Both the position numbers and the translations under genes were made by a program. Under the pieces are notes generated by a model. That model worked only from the letters and a program-made list of their open reading frames with translations. It was not told the origin of the DNA and ran no database searches. Below are positions 8,062 to 15,978 of a DNA stretch of 64,000 nucleotides, piece by piece. Position 1 is the first letter of the stretch. Every line of letters starts with the position of its first letter. Source of the DNA: Enterovibrio sp045679545 (GTDB lineage Bacteria; Pseudomonadota; Gammaproteobacteria; Enterobacterales; Vibrionaceae); contig NZ_CP166195.1 of NCBI RefSeq assembly GCF_045679545.1, positions 868,001-932,000 on the forward strand, given 5' to 3'.

Positions 8062-9854
8062 AGTACAGCCTCTTGTCTATCGATTTTCACGGGCGCTTCG
8101 TCGAGTAACTTCAGTAAATGTTCAAGGCGCGCGCTGCTTTGTGTTAAACCGCCCGGTCTGTAGTACTCTGACCAGAGTATTCGATAGGTTGACAGAAGAG
8201 TTTGTACATCCTTGCGCAATGCATTTTTTCTTGATGCAGAAAAGTGCTCTACCTCTCGATGATCTTCTTCGGCATACCCTTGTACAATTCGACAAGCAAT
8301 ATTGAGCGCGTCAATGGTCCATTCTAAGTCAGGCATCATTTCACTGGCATCCAGTACGGCTAACTTTTGTTTCCATATTGCTAGCTCATTGCGTGCTTTT
8401 TCCAATGTGTGGGATTTCACGCCGGTTGCTCGCTTGATGTGGCGACGGGATTGCTGATCAAAGAGAACCGGGCCAAAGAAAGCGCAATTAGGGGTTTGCA
8501 CACCCGTTGATAGGTAAATGTCTTGCAGTGCAATCAGCGCTTCTATTTCTATGTAGGTGGCGTCAGGATAAAACCATTTAACGGCTTCCGTGACGTTGCT
8601 ATCGAGTTGTTGTTCTTGTCCCCAAGCCATCGCTGCCCCAAAAGCATAAGCAGGAATAGGCATGGCAAACTGTTGTCCGTGCCCCATGTCCCCCCATTCC
8701 GTCACCATGTAGCCTTCTGCGCCGAAACGTTTGCCGGATTTAGCGGCCTTGCGCATGTGCGAAACGGCAGCATGCCAGCGCCCAGAAACGGAAGCGAAAC
8801 AATCCGTCGAAACCACCACATGAAACGGATGGCCAAACAAGGCGAGCTGCTTGTGCTCGGCGTCAAACGGGTGATCGGGTTCGTAGCCCCAGTTTAATAG
8901 GGTAAGATCGTTAGGGAGTTGGTCAATCAAGTTAGGATAGCGAAACAACATATCGCTAAACATCTGGCATCGTTTCCCTTTTGACTTAGCAAGTGCGATG
9001 ACCTTGTTGAGGTACTCTAAATAGACTTTCCCTTTACCAAATATTTCACACGCTGATTTACTCGCCCCTGCGCCTAGATCCATGGTTTCATCAAAATTGA
9101 TGTTGATCGTGTCGCTGGAGAAATTCGGCAGTAGTTCGTCGAGTAGCTCGTCAACAAACGTTTCGGTTTGTGTGCTGATAGGGTTTAGCCCAAACGCGCC
9201 GGGGCGAAAGTCTCCCCGCTGATCGAAAAAGCCTGATGTTTGTTCGGCAAGATGTTCATAGTCAGGGTGGTTGAGCCACTTTTCCATGTGACCAAAGCAA
9301 GCTTGGTTTGCCACCAGTTCTATACCTAACTGCTGACAGTAACAATCAATTTCTTTGATCTCTTGTGCTGTCATTGGCGAATAGTCTGCCCACACTGTTT
9401 CATGCTTTCGGTATGCGAAGGTGTGTTCGGTATAAAGTTGTAGTTGGTTGAATCGCAGCGCGGAGAAGTAGTCAACTAAGCGTTTTAATGACGTCATGGT
9501 TGGCACACGATCTCGACTGATGTCGAGTAAGACGGAACGGGTTGGAAAGTCTGGCCAATCTTCGATCACAATGTCTTCACGAATCACTGCATTATTCTCA
9601 ATGAGTTGATTGATGGCGAGGTGTGCATAGCGGATACCGTGAAGATCGGCATAGTGAACGACGAGGCATCCTTTGGAAAATCGAATGCGATAGCCTTGTG
9701 CTTGGATTGCGGGGTCGTGACGGTAGTCGAGCGTTGCAAGCAGCACTTTCGCCCCAAACCGCACCGGACAAGAAGACACCAGCGCTGAGACATTGACATA
9801 CTTTGTCGAATATCCTGCCAAATAGCGCTTTGGTGCGGGGAATATCATTGTCAT
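8058..9854 (-). CDS. GH20-like family glycosidase (beta-N-acetylhexosaminidase superfamily)
   Basis: 598 residues, no signal peptide, so probably cytoplasmic. An N-terminal small alpha/beta domain (to about 100) is followed by a TIM-barrel region starting FPTRSVLLDISRDRVP, with NQLQLYTEHTF and the acid/assistant pair Asp255-Glu256 in NINFDETMDLG. GH20 enzymes use such an Asp-Glu pair for substrate-assisted hydrolysis of N-acetylhexosaminides; the typical GGDE context is altered. The start at 9854 has AAGGA six bases upstream. Gene order ROK regulator, glycosidase, acetyltransferase suggests turnover of imported amino-sugar oligomers. A different hexosaminide specificity is possible because the motif surroundings diverge. 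Confidence 0.75.
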   Translation of the reverse strand: MTMIFPAPKRYLAGYSTKYVNVSALVSSCPVRFGAKVLLATLDYRHDPAIQAQGYRIRFSKGCLVVHYADLHGIRYAHLAINQLIENNAVIREDIVIEDWPDFPTRSVLLDISRDRVPTMTSLKRLVDYFSALRFNQLQLYTEHTFAYRKHETVWADYSPMTAQEIKEIDCYCQQLGIELVANQACFGHMEKWLNHPDYEHLAEQTSGFFDQRGDFRPGAFGLNPISTQTETFVDELLDELLPNFSSDTININFDETMDLGAGASKSACEIFGKGKVYLEYLNKVIALAKSKGKRCQMFSDMLFRYPNLIDQLPNDLTLLNWGYEPDHPFDAEHKQLALFGHPFHVVVSTDCFASVSGRWHAAVSHMRKAAKSGKRFGAEGYMVTEWGDMGHGQQFAMPIPAYAFGAAMAWGQEQQLDSNVTEAVKWFYPDATYIEIEALIALQDIYLSTGVQTPNCAFFGPVLFDQQSRRHIKRATGVKSHTLEKARNELAIWKQKLAVLDASEMMPDLEWTIDALNIACRIVQGYAEEDHREVEHFSASRKNALRKDVQTLLSTYRILWSEYYRPGGLTQSSARLEHLLKLLDEAPVKIDRQEAVL

Positions 9855-9876
9855 CAGACGTCCTTGTCATGTGCCG

Positions 9877-10992
9877 TTAAATTGAAAGATTTCCGTTTTC
9901 AGGCAAGCTGAGACTGTCAGCAAGTTTGAGTTCGGGAGTGAGTAATTTTTGCCAAGCCATAGACGCTGCACCCATGGCAGCAGCTTGCGGGCCTAGCAGT
10001 GAGAATTCGATATTAGGCTTGAAAATTAAAGATCCTGCGAGTTCATCGCTATGCTTTCTTAATGATGTGGCCAGTTCAGAACCAAATGACATTCCGTTGC
10101 CCCCGATCACGATACGACGAATGCTCATTAAGCTGCACAGGTTCACCGCAAGGGCTGAAAATTCTTCCATGATGACACTCGGTGTGGGCTCAGCACCGCG
10201 CATCAGTTCCTGACTGTTAAACTGCCCCGCCATGTATTGCTCACCGTAAAACAATTGACGATTCAGCACGATGCCGACCCCAATACCGAGGCGGTGATAA
10301 AGCTCTCTGGCATGGTGTGTTGAAAGCAGCACGTAAAGAAAATGGTCATATGGCAGGCTGCGTTGCTGCATGAGTTCTCCCCAGGCGCCACAGTTTGCAT
10401 CGTTATCGATGAAAACGGGGTAAGGAAAATGGCGTTTAAATCGAGAAGCAAAGTTGATGGTCGACCGGACGTTGAGAGAGTGAGAAACGTGCAATTGCCC
10501 TTTGTCTGGGTCGATAAGTCCAGGCATGCCAATGCCTATCGCGAGTATGCGAGGAAATAGTGATTGAATGGTTCTTACACAGGGTAGCAAAGAATCCAGC
10601 ACAGCTTTGTCAACAGGGGCCTGAGTATCAATGGGGATCATGTCGTGATAAATCACTTGCCCAAGTAAGTTGACGACGGAAACTTTGATGGCATCAGAGT
10701 TAACATCGACACCGATAAGTACAGCAAACTCGGCGTTGAATACCAAAGATACTTTTGGCCGCCCGCCCTTGCCCGAAACGACCTGTGGTTGCTCCAATAT
10801 CATGCCAATATTAAGTAGGTAGTTAACCGTCTTGGTGACAGTCGACTTATCGAGACCCAACTTTGTGGCCATATCAATGCGAGACACTCCGGGTGACTGC
10901 CACAAAGCGTTAATGATTCCCGCCGTGCTATTTGTGCGGCTTAGCTTAATCGACAAAACATTAGTTTCCAAAAGCAACTTAACTACAAACAT
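9877..10992 (-). CDS. ROK-family transcriptional regulator (NagC/XylR type), degenerate sugar site
   Basis: 371 residues. A winged-helix region at about 20-75 (GVSRIDMATKLGLDKSTVTK) precedes a ROK domain from about 88 (VLIGVDVNSDAIKVSVVNLLG), with GIGMPGLID and FIDNDANCGAWGE. The usual zinc motif CxCGxxGCxE and the GEIGH motif are absent (the equivalent stretch reads YMAGQFNSQELMRG), so it should not act as a kinase and may bind its effector in a changed way. It ends 22 bp before the GH20-like gene on the same strand and is the natural regulator of that operon, probably relieved by an amino sugar. Confidence 0.82.
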   Translation of the reverse strand: MFVVKLLLETNVLSIKLSRTNSTAGIINALWQSPGVSRIDMATKLGLDKSTVTKTVNYLLNIGMILEQPQVVSGKGGRPKVSLVFNAEFAVLIGVDVNSDAIKVSVVNLLGQVIYHDMIPIDTQAPVDKAVLDSLLPCVRTIQSLFPRILAIGIGMPGLIDPDKGQLHVSHSLNVRSTINFASRFKRHFPYPVFIDNDANCGAWGELMQQRSLPYDHFLYVLLSTHHARELYHRLGIGVGIVLNRQLFYGEQYMAGQFNSQELMRGAEPTPSVIMEEFSALAVNLCSLMSIRRIVIGGNGMSFGSELATSLRKHSDELAGSLIFKPNIEFSLLGPQAAAMGAASMAWQKLLTPELKLADSLSLPENGNLSI

Positions 10993-11226
10993 GGTATTGA
11001 TGATGTTAAAAAAAACAACGTGCTAGCTGCAATTCACAGCGCAGTTCACGACTTATAAGTGATAGGTTGAAGTGCGTCGAAGTTATGATGAGAAAGAAAA
11101 GGGGATTACGTTGATCGTCTGAGTGATATGCCTAGCTGTCATGCATCGAGCGTGTTGAGTATTGGTTGCCATAGACAAGTATTTTGAACGTAGAGGGTCG
11201 GATGTAAGCCTCGCCAAAACTCAACA

Positions 11227-11258
11227 AAACCTCAGTGTGCTGAACGACTGAGGTTTTT
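11227..11258. terminator. Terminator after the RTX gene
   Basis: AAAACCTCAGT (11226-11236) pairs with ACTGAGGTTTT (11247-11257) around a ten-base loop, with T runs on either strand. It lies just downstream of the minus-strand RTX gene and can work in both directions. Confidence 0.6.
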
Positions 11259-11275
11259 GACTGTGAGTATCTAGG

Positions 11276-12025
11276 CTAGAAAAGAATAGGGTCGATGGGT
11301 GCTATGCTATCCGTTTGAAACAAGTCACTCATTGAGGTATTGGAGCTATCAATATCATGCAGAACAATGGAAACCTTATTTTGAAAATTAATCAGCATAT
11401 TCGCGCCTTGCTGCGTCACGATAAATGATGTGTCTAGATCGGTGAGATAGTCATTACCATAAAAATGGAATGCTAGGTGATCAACGCCGATTTCAAAATC
11501 GGTAATGCGCACGACAGTGTTGGTTGGGTTGACGTCTTGGCTTTGCTCGAATTCAAAGAAGTTGAATGAATCGGCTCCTTGACCGCCGCTGCAGTAACTG
11601 ACGCCAGTTTCTGCAATACCCAGATCTCTGAACGAGAAAAAATCATCGCCATTACCACCAAACATGGTGCAGTTCTGCGAGCTTTCAGAAGCAAGCACAT
11701 CGTTTCCAGCCCCTCCTTGCATCACATCGCGATAGTCGCCGCGATCTTGGTCTGGGTTGATTTTGCTCAGAATGTAATCGTCGCCAGTGCCACCCCGTAA
11801 CGCGTTACTGCCGAAGTTTGCAAAGAGGAAATCGTCACCTGCGCCGCCGATCAAGGTGTCATCACCAAGACCTGCAAACATACGGTCTTCACCGCCGAAG
11901 CCAACAATAGTGAGGTCGTCGTTGTCGCGCTGTAAATCAAAATAGTCATTTTGCGTCGAACCATAGAGAAAATCGACGTTTGATTCTCCAAGTATTTCTA
12001 CCGCCGTTTTTGAAACCACAGACAT
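11276..12025 (-). CDS. RTX-type calcium-binding repeat protein
   Basis: 249 residues from the ATG at 12025, chosen because GGGAAGG lies about eight bases upstream; the longer frame from 12067 has no such site. Nonapeptide repeats of the GGxGxDxLx kind fill about residues 50-150: GLGDDTLIGGAGDDFLF, GGTGDDYI, GGAGNDVL, GGNGDDFFSF, GGQGADSFNF. These fold as a calcium-bound beta-roll. The C-terminal 80 residues (RITDFEIGVDHLAFHFYG onward) resemble the end domain of type I secreted proteins. There is no Sec signal and no catalytic domain, and no type I exporter nearby, so it is a small repeat-only secreted or surface protein with unknown role. Confidence 0.8.
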   Translation of the reverse strand: MSVVSKTAVEILGESNVDFLYGSTQNDYFDLQRDNDDLTIVGFGGEDRMFAGLGDDTLIGGAGDDFLFANFGSNALRGGTGDDYILSKINPDQDRGDYRDVMQGGAGNDVLASESSQNCTMFGGNGDDFFSFRDLGIAETGVSYCSGGQGADSFNFFEFEQSQDVNPTNTVVRITDFEIGVDHLAFHFYGNDYLTDLDTSFIVTQQGANMLINFQNKVSIVLHDIDSSNTSMSDLFQTDSIAPIDPILF

Positions 12026-12185
12026 AGTTAACACCTTCCCTGAGTATAAGTAGTGATACGAAGTCATCCGTTAACTTTTACAGATTTACATAATTGCTTG
12101 ATCTCGTGTGACTTAATATCGAGACACGCATGTAAGAATGCCTTGCAATCTCTTAATCTGAGAACCAACGGGGCATTGACGATTC

Positions 12186-12233
12186 GACAAAGACAAAGAC
12201 AAAGACAAAGACAAAGACAAAGACAAAGACAAA
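12186..12233 (+). repeat. Hexanucleotide microsatellite, eight GACAAA units
   Basis: Eight perfect copies of GACAAA, followed by a decayed copy (GCCAAC). It lies in the 288-bp gap between the divergent RTX and MFS genes, 81 bp before the MFS start. Six-base units keep any reading frame, so changes in copy number would alter promoter or leader spacing rather than switch a frame. Confidence 0.97.
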
Positions 12234-12313
12234 GCCAACGGCAAAGGTTGCTGTCTTCACTTTGCTGCGGGATACTCGAACGAACGCTTTCTCTTGGCCT
12301 GAGTATTCACGGA

Positions 12314-13483
12314 ATGAATAAAAATGTTTGGTTGCTGGCAATTTGCCAAGCTCTCCTGATGAGCGGAAACATCGTGCTTATTTCCGTCAACGGTTTGATA
12401 GGTCAACAACTCTCTCCGAGCGACAGTTGGGTCACATTGCCTGTCTCGACACAGTTTGTTGGCTTAATGTTGGCGACGATCCCTGCTTCTCTCATCATGG
12501 CGAGAATTGGTCGAAAAAATGGGTTCATGCTTGGTAACTTGATTGGCATTTGCGGTGCGATTTTGTGTGTCTATGCCTTGAATCAAGCGGACTTCTGGCT
12601 ATTTTGTTTCAGTACACTACTGCTGGGTGTTGGAATTGGGTTTGGTACTTTGTATCGTTTTGCTGCGGTGGAAGTCAGTGATCCCGCGAGCCGTGACAAA
12701 GCCATCTCATTATCAATGGTGGGCGGTGTGTTAGCGGCAGTGCTAGGTCCAAACCTCGCGATTGCAAGTCAGCATTGGCTACCGGGCACGCACTTTAGCG
12801 GGGCTTTCGTCGGCATTACTGTCCTTTACATCATTTCTCTTATCGTGCTGCAATTTATTGGGTTGCCACCCGCTGCACCTGTTGATAAAAACAATCCGCC
12901 GCGATCAGTCTCCCTCATTATTGGTGCGCCTGGGTATTTGGTGGCGGTCTTCGCCGCGGTTGTCGCGTATGCAGTGATGAACTTGCTAATGACAGTCACG
13001 CCTATTGCGATGCACAAGCACGGCTTTGAATTCGCGCAGGCGGCGCTGGTGATTGAATGGCATGTGTTGGGGATGTTTGTACCGTCCTTTTTTACCGGAT
13101 CGATTATCGGGAAAATTGGGACTCGCATGACTATCATGCTGGGGAGCCTGTTTTTCATTGCTTGTATTTTGGTCAACCTGAACGGGGTGTCAGAATGGCA
13201 TTTCCGAATTGCGTTGGTATTGCTGGGGGTTGGGTGGAACTTTATGTTCATTGGTGCAACAAGCCAATTGACCCAAACCTATCTGCCCCAAGATAAATCA
13301 CGTGCACAGGCATTCAACGAGTTTGCGGTGTTTGGTAGTGTTACGATCACGGCCTTGCTGGCAGGGAATTTAGAAGTGACGTTAGGCTGGCAAACGCTCA
13401 ACTTAGCGGTGCTGCCGTTTGTCTGTATGGTGCCTTTGGTTTATATGCTGTTTACGCGAGCGTCAAAAAAGGCCGCGGTCTAG
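12314..13483 (+). CDS. MFS transporter (YNFM-like)
   Basis: 389 residues from ATG 12314. I rejected the longer frame from 12053, whose first 87 codons are mostly the translated microsatellite and contain no Met near the first helix. Twelve hydrophobic segments are visible, beginning WLLAICQALLMSGNIVLISVNGLI; the loop 2-3 motif of the superfamily is present as IMARIGRKNGFMLGN. The cytoplasmic central loop is short (PPAAPVDKNNPPRS). Substrate not readable; drug or small-metabolite efflux is the commonest role. It is divergent from the RTX gene, with the GACAAA repeat in its leader or promoter region. Confidence 0.82.
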   Translation: MNKNVWLLAICQALLMSGNIVLISVNGLIGQQLSPSDSWVTLPVSTQFVGLMLATIPASLIMARIGRKNGFMLGNLIGICGAILCVYALNQADFWLFCFSTLLLGVGIGFGTLYRFAAVEVSDPASRDKAISLSMVGGVLAAVLGPNLAIASQHWLPGTHFSGAFVGITVLYIISLIVLQFIGLPPAAPVDKNNPPRSVSLIIGAPGYLVAVFAAVVAYAVMNLLMTVTPIAMHKHGFEFAQAALVIEWHVLGMFVPSFFTGSIIGKIGTRMTIMLGSLFFIACILVNLNGVSEWHFRIALVLLGVGWNFMFIGATSQLTQTYLPQDKSRAQAFNEFAVFGSVTITALLAGNLEVTLGWQTLNLAVLPFVCMVPLVYMLFTRASKKAAV

Positions 13484-13676
13484 TTCTTCCCCGCTTCTGT
13501 TTTTTAAAGAATGGAATTTCCATGCCTTTGTGCAGATTGCGGAGGGTGTCATATCGTTCGTTGATAAAACTCACTACAATCGCGACTCCAACGATGTGCC
13601 ACAACAGATCGTGGATATCCCCAAGCATCTTAAGGTTGTCTGGATATATCTGCCCAGTTTCAGAAAAGGAAGTTGT

Positions 13677-14327
13677 ATGAAATTGTTCGTGTTCGATCAT
13701 TGTCCATTTTGCGTTAAAGCGATGATGGTTGCCGGCTTGAAAAAGATGGACATTGAACTGGTTTATTTACAGAACCATGACGTAGAAGCACGTACCGAAA
13801 AAGTGGGTGCTAATTTGGTGCCTATTTTGCAAAAACCGGATGGTTCTTACCTGGCAGAAAGCCTCGATATCGCTGCATACCTAGACAATTATGATGGGCA
13901 ACCCGTGTTGGCAGAGGGCGCGTTAAACGAACGAATCTCATCGTGGATGGATGTTGCCAGTTATTTTGGCTCTCGCCTGATTTACCCGCGTTGGATGATG
14001 ATAGATTTGCCTGAGTTTCAGAGCGAAGAGGCCAATGCATGGTTTATTAAGAACAAATCAGCCATGATCGGCATGACGTTTGAAGAAGCCTTTGCTAACA
14101 GTGAAGAGTATCTTGCCAAATTGAATGTGGAACTGTTTAAGCTCAGCTGGTTGGTTCCGCCGTCACAGCGCAACAATCACATCACGTATGATGATGTAAA
14201 TATCTTCCCGTTTTTGCGTAACTACACCGTGATAAAAGGTCTGCGTTATCCTGGCAATGTGCGTCAATATCTCGATGAAATGTCGAAGCTTACGGACGTC
14301 GATTTATATGATGCTGTTGCCGTGTGA
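13677..14327 (+). CDS. grxB: Glutaredoxin 2 (GrxB)
   Basis: 216 residues from the ATG at 13677, chosen for AGGAAG about five bases upstream and because family members begin MKLFVFDHCPFC; the extra 86 codons upstream have no family match. Residues 1-75 form a thioredoxin-fold domain with dithiol active site CPFC at 9-12 and the cis-proline stretch NLVPIL. Residues about 85-216 form an all-helical GST-like C-terminal domain, which makes this the large Grx2 type rather than a 9-kDa glutaredoxin. It reduces disulfides and protein-glutathione adducts with glutathione in the cytoplasm. Stands alone and ends in a strong terminator. Confidence 0.9.
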   Translation: MKLFVFDHCPFCVKAMMVAGLKKMDIELVYLQNHDVEARTEKVGANLVPILQKPDGSYLAESLDIAAYLDNYDGQPVLAEGALNERISSWMDVASYFGSRLIYPRWMMIDLPEFQSEEANAWFIKNKSAMIGMTFEEAFANSEEYLAKLNVELFKLSWLVPPSQRNNHITYDDVNIFPFLRNYTVIKGLRYPGNVRQYLDEMSKLTDVDLYDAVAV

Positions 14328-14407
14328 TGAGCAAAAGTGTACTTAATGTTGGCTTAATGTGATTGATGTTGGCTTAATATGATTGCGTATCAACTGCAAC
14401 TGACATG

Positions 14408-14448
14408 AAAAAAGGGCCGACGGATAACACCGTCAGCCCCTTTTTTTC
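14408..14448. terminator. Strong bidirectional terminator
   Basis: GGGCCGACGG (14414-14423) pairs with CCGTCAGCCC with one mismatch around ATAACA. A7 precedes and T7 follows, so it can end both grxB and the convergent DUF2750 gene. Confidence 0.9.
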
Positions 14449-14467
14449 GTCTGTCAGAATGGTCTGA

Positions 14468-14821
14468 CTACAGGTATAGTTTCGCTAGTTCTGAGGGCTC
14501 AAGTTCTTTGCCTTCTAGCTCAGCATTCCAGTTGGTACCAACCAGCACGCCATCTTCACTTAGTGTGATTAACCAATCTTCAACGAACACATCCAGTGGG
14601 ATTTCAACGACTTCGAAATCTGCCCATTCTTCAACGTTATGATGTTCTGCATCTTCTTTTGCAGACCAGAAAGGCATCACTTCGCTGTTTTCGAATTCAG
14701 ATGAATCGCAAGCCAGCCAACCATCTTCTTCGTTTTTTAGGCCCCAAACCACTTGGGTACGTTTGGTTTCTTCAACGAAAAGCATTAGGTTCGCTTGGAT
14801 GTCTGCAGTCAGTTTGCTCAT
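14468..14821 (-). CDS. DUF2750 family protein
   Basis: 117 residues, acidic, without membrane or signal segments. The pattern FVEETKRTQVVWGLKNEEDG, then a Trp-rich part (MPFWSAKEDAEHH) and IPLDVFVEDWL, matches the DUF2750 family of short cytoplasmic proteins found in vibrios and other proteobacteria. No function is known to me. It has its own promoter gap and faces grxB tail to tail across the 14408 terminator. AGAGATA lies just before its ATG. Confidence 0.75.
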   Translation of the reverse strand: MSKLTADIQANLMLFVEETKRTQVVWGLKNEEDGWLACDSSEFENSEVMPFWSAKEDAEHHNVEEWADFEVVEIPLDVFVEDWLITLSEDGVLVGTNWNAELEGKELEPSELAKLYL

Positions 14822-15006
14822 TTTTAGTATCTCTCAAGATAAGTCGGCATTAGGGTAGCACTTTATTGGATGATGTGCGCGTATGCTTTCGATTAATAGC
14901 AACGGGGTTTAGGTCTACAAGGCCAAGATCAAACTGAACTTTTGCTTGTTTCCTGTCTATCGTCACGTTACAACATTCCTTTACTGGAAAGGCTAGGGAA
15001 GCGGAT

Positions 15007-15873
15007 ATGACACAAAAAAAGGTTTCATTTATTGGACTTGGCGTAATGGGTTATCCCATGGCGGGGTATTTGGCGAAGGCTGGCCATGAAACTCGTGTAT
15101 TCAACCGCACAACGGCACGTGCTGAAAAATGGGCAGAGACTTATCAAGGTTCGGTTGCGTTAACGCCTCGCGAGGCAGCGGAAAGCTGTGACGTGGTGTT
15201 TGTTTGTGTGGGCAATGATGACGACGTTCGTAGCGTGGTTTACGGCGACAACGGTGTGCTTGCCAGCATGAAAACCAACAGTGTGCTGGTTGACCACACA
15301 ACCACATCTGCAGAATTGGCGATGGAACTGGCTAAAGCATGCGGCGAGAAAGGTGTGCATTTTATTGATGCGCCAGTATCTGGTGGACAAGCAGGCGCGG
15401 AGAACGGTGCACTGACGGTGATGTGTGGTGGTGATGCTGACGTGTTCGCCGATGTGAAATCAGTCATAGATGCCTACTCTAAGCAAGCGGTGTTGATGGG
15501 CGAAAACGGCCAAGGTCAGCGCTGCAAGATGGTGAATCAGATCTGCATTGCCGGTATTTTGCAGGGGTTGAGTGAAGGTATTAGGTTGGCGAAAGCATCA
15601 GGTTTGGACATTGAGCAAATGGTGAATGTCCTTAAGCATGGTGCAGCAGGTTCGTGGCAGATGGAGAACCGCTCGACCAGTATGGCGCAAGAGAAGTTTG
15701 ATTTTGGTTTTGCCATTGATTGGATGCGCAAGGATCTAGGAATTTGCTTGGATGAAGCTCAGTCTAAAGGGCTTGATTTACCACTGACGAAATCCGTGGA
15801 TGAAAAATATGCGCAACTTCAAGCGCAAGGGTTGGGACGCATGGACACCTCTGTGCTGATCAAGGCACGCTAA
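15007..15873 (+). CDS. NAD(P)-dependent beta-hydroxyacid dehydrogenase (3-HIBDH/GLYR type)
   Basis: 288 residues. The Rossmann domain opens with FIGLGVMGYPMAGYLAKAGH, and FNRTTARAEKW suggests an NADP-type second strand (Arg-Thr after strand 2). DAPVSGGQAGAENG at about 122-135 is the family substrate-binding signature, and the catalytic lysine is in GQRCKMVNQ (about 173). The all-helical C-terminal domain is complete. Members include 3-hydroxyisobutyrate, tartronate-semialdehyde and succinic-semialdehyde/glyoxylate reductases; which acid is used cannot be told from sequence alone. Monocistronic between two terminators, so the context does not help. Confidence 0.85.
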   Translation: MTQKKVSFIGLGVMGYPMAGYLAKAGHETRVFNRTTARAEKWAETYQGSVALTPREAAESCDVVFVCVGNDDDVRSVVYGDNGVLASMKTNSVLVDHTTTSAELAMELAKACGEKGVHFIDAPVSGGQAGAENGALTVMCGGDADVFADVKSVIDAYSKQAVLMGENGQGQRCKMVNQICIAGILQGLSEGIRLAKASGLDIEQMVNVLKHGAAGSWQMENRSTSMAQEKFDFGFAIDWMRKDLGICLDEAQSKGLDLPLTKSVDEKYAQLQAQGLGRMDTSVLIKAR

Positions 15874-15907
15874 CCATTGGCGTGAGCTTGATGCAGTAGA
15901 TTCAGAT

Positions 15908-15953
15908 AAAACCAAGGCCAGTGATGTTCTCATCACTGGCCTTGGTTTTTTTG
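15908..15953. terminator. Bidirectional terminator between dehydrogenase gene and ectoine operon
   Basis: Near-perfect long stem: AAAACCAAGGCCAGTGATG, loop TTCT, and its complement CATCACTGGCCTTGGTTTT running into more T. It separates the convergent dehydrogenase gene and ask. Confidence 0.93.
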
Positions 15954-15978
15954 ATTTACGCGCTCAGGTTACAGGCTG

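Noticed and set aside
12186..12233. CRISPR-like short repeat
   Set aside because: Units are six bases and directly adjoining with no spacers; this is a simple microsatellite, as is the tract at 37732.
12053..12313. N-terminal extension of the MFS gene containing a repeated Arg-Gln tract
   Set aside because: It is the translation of the GACAAA microsatellite and flanking non-coding DNA; the first Met next to the first transmembrane helix is at 12314.
13419..13676. Upstream extension of grxB overlapping the MFS gene end
   Set aside because: Family members start at MKLFVFDHCPFC; the ATG at 13677 has a good ribosome-binding site.
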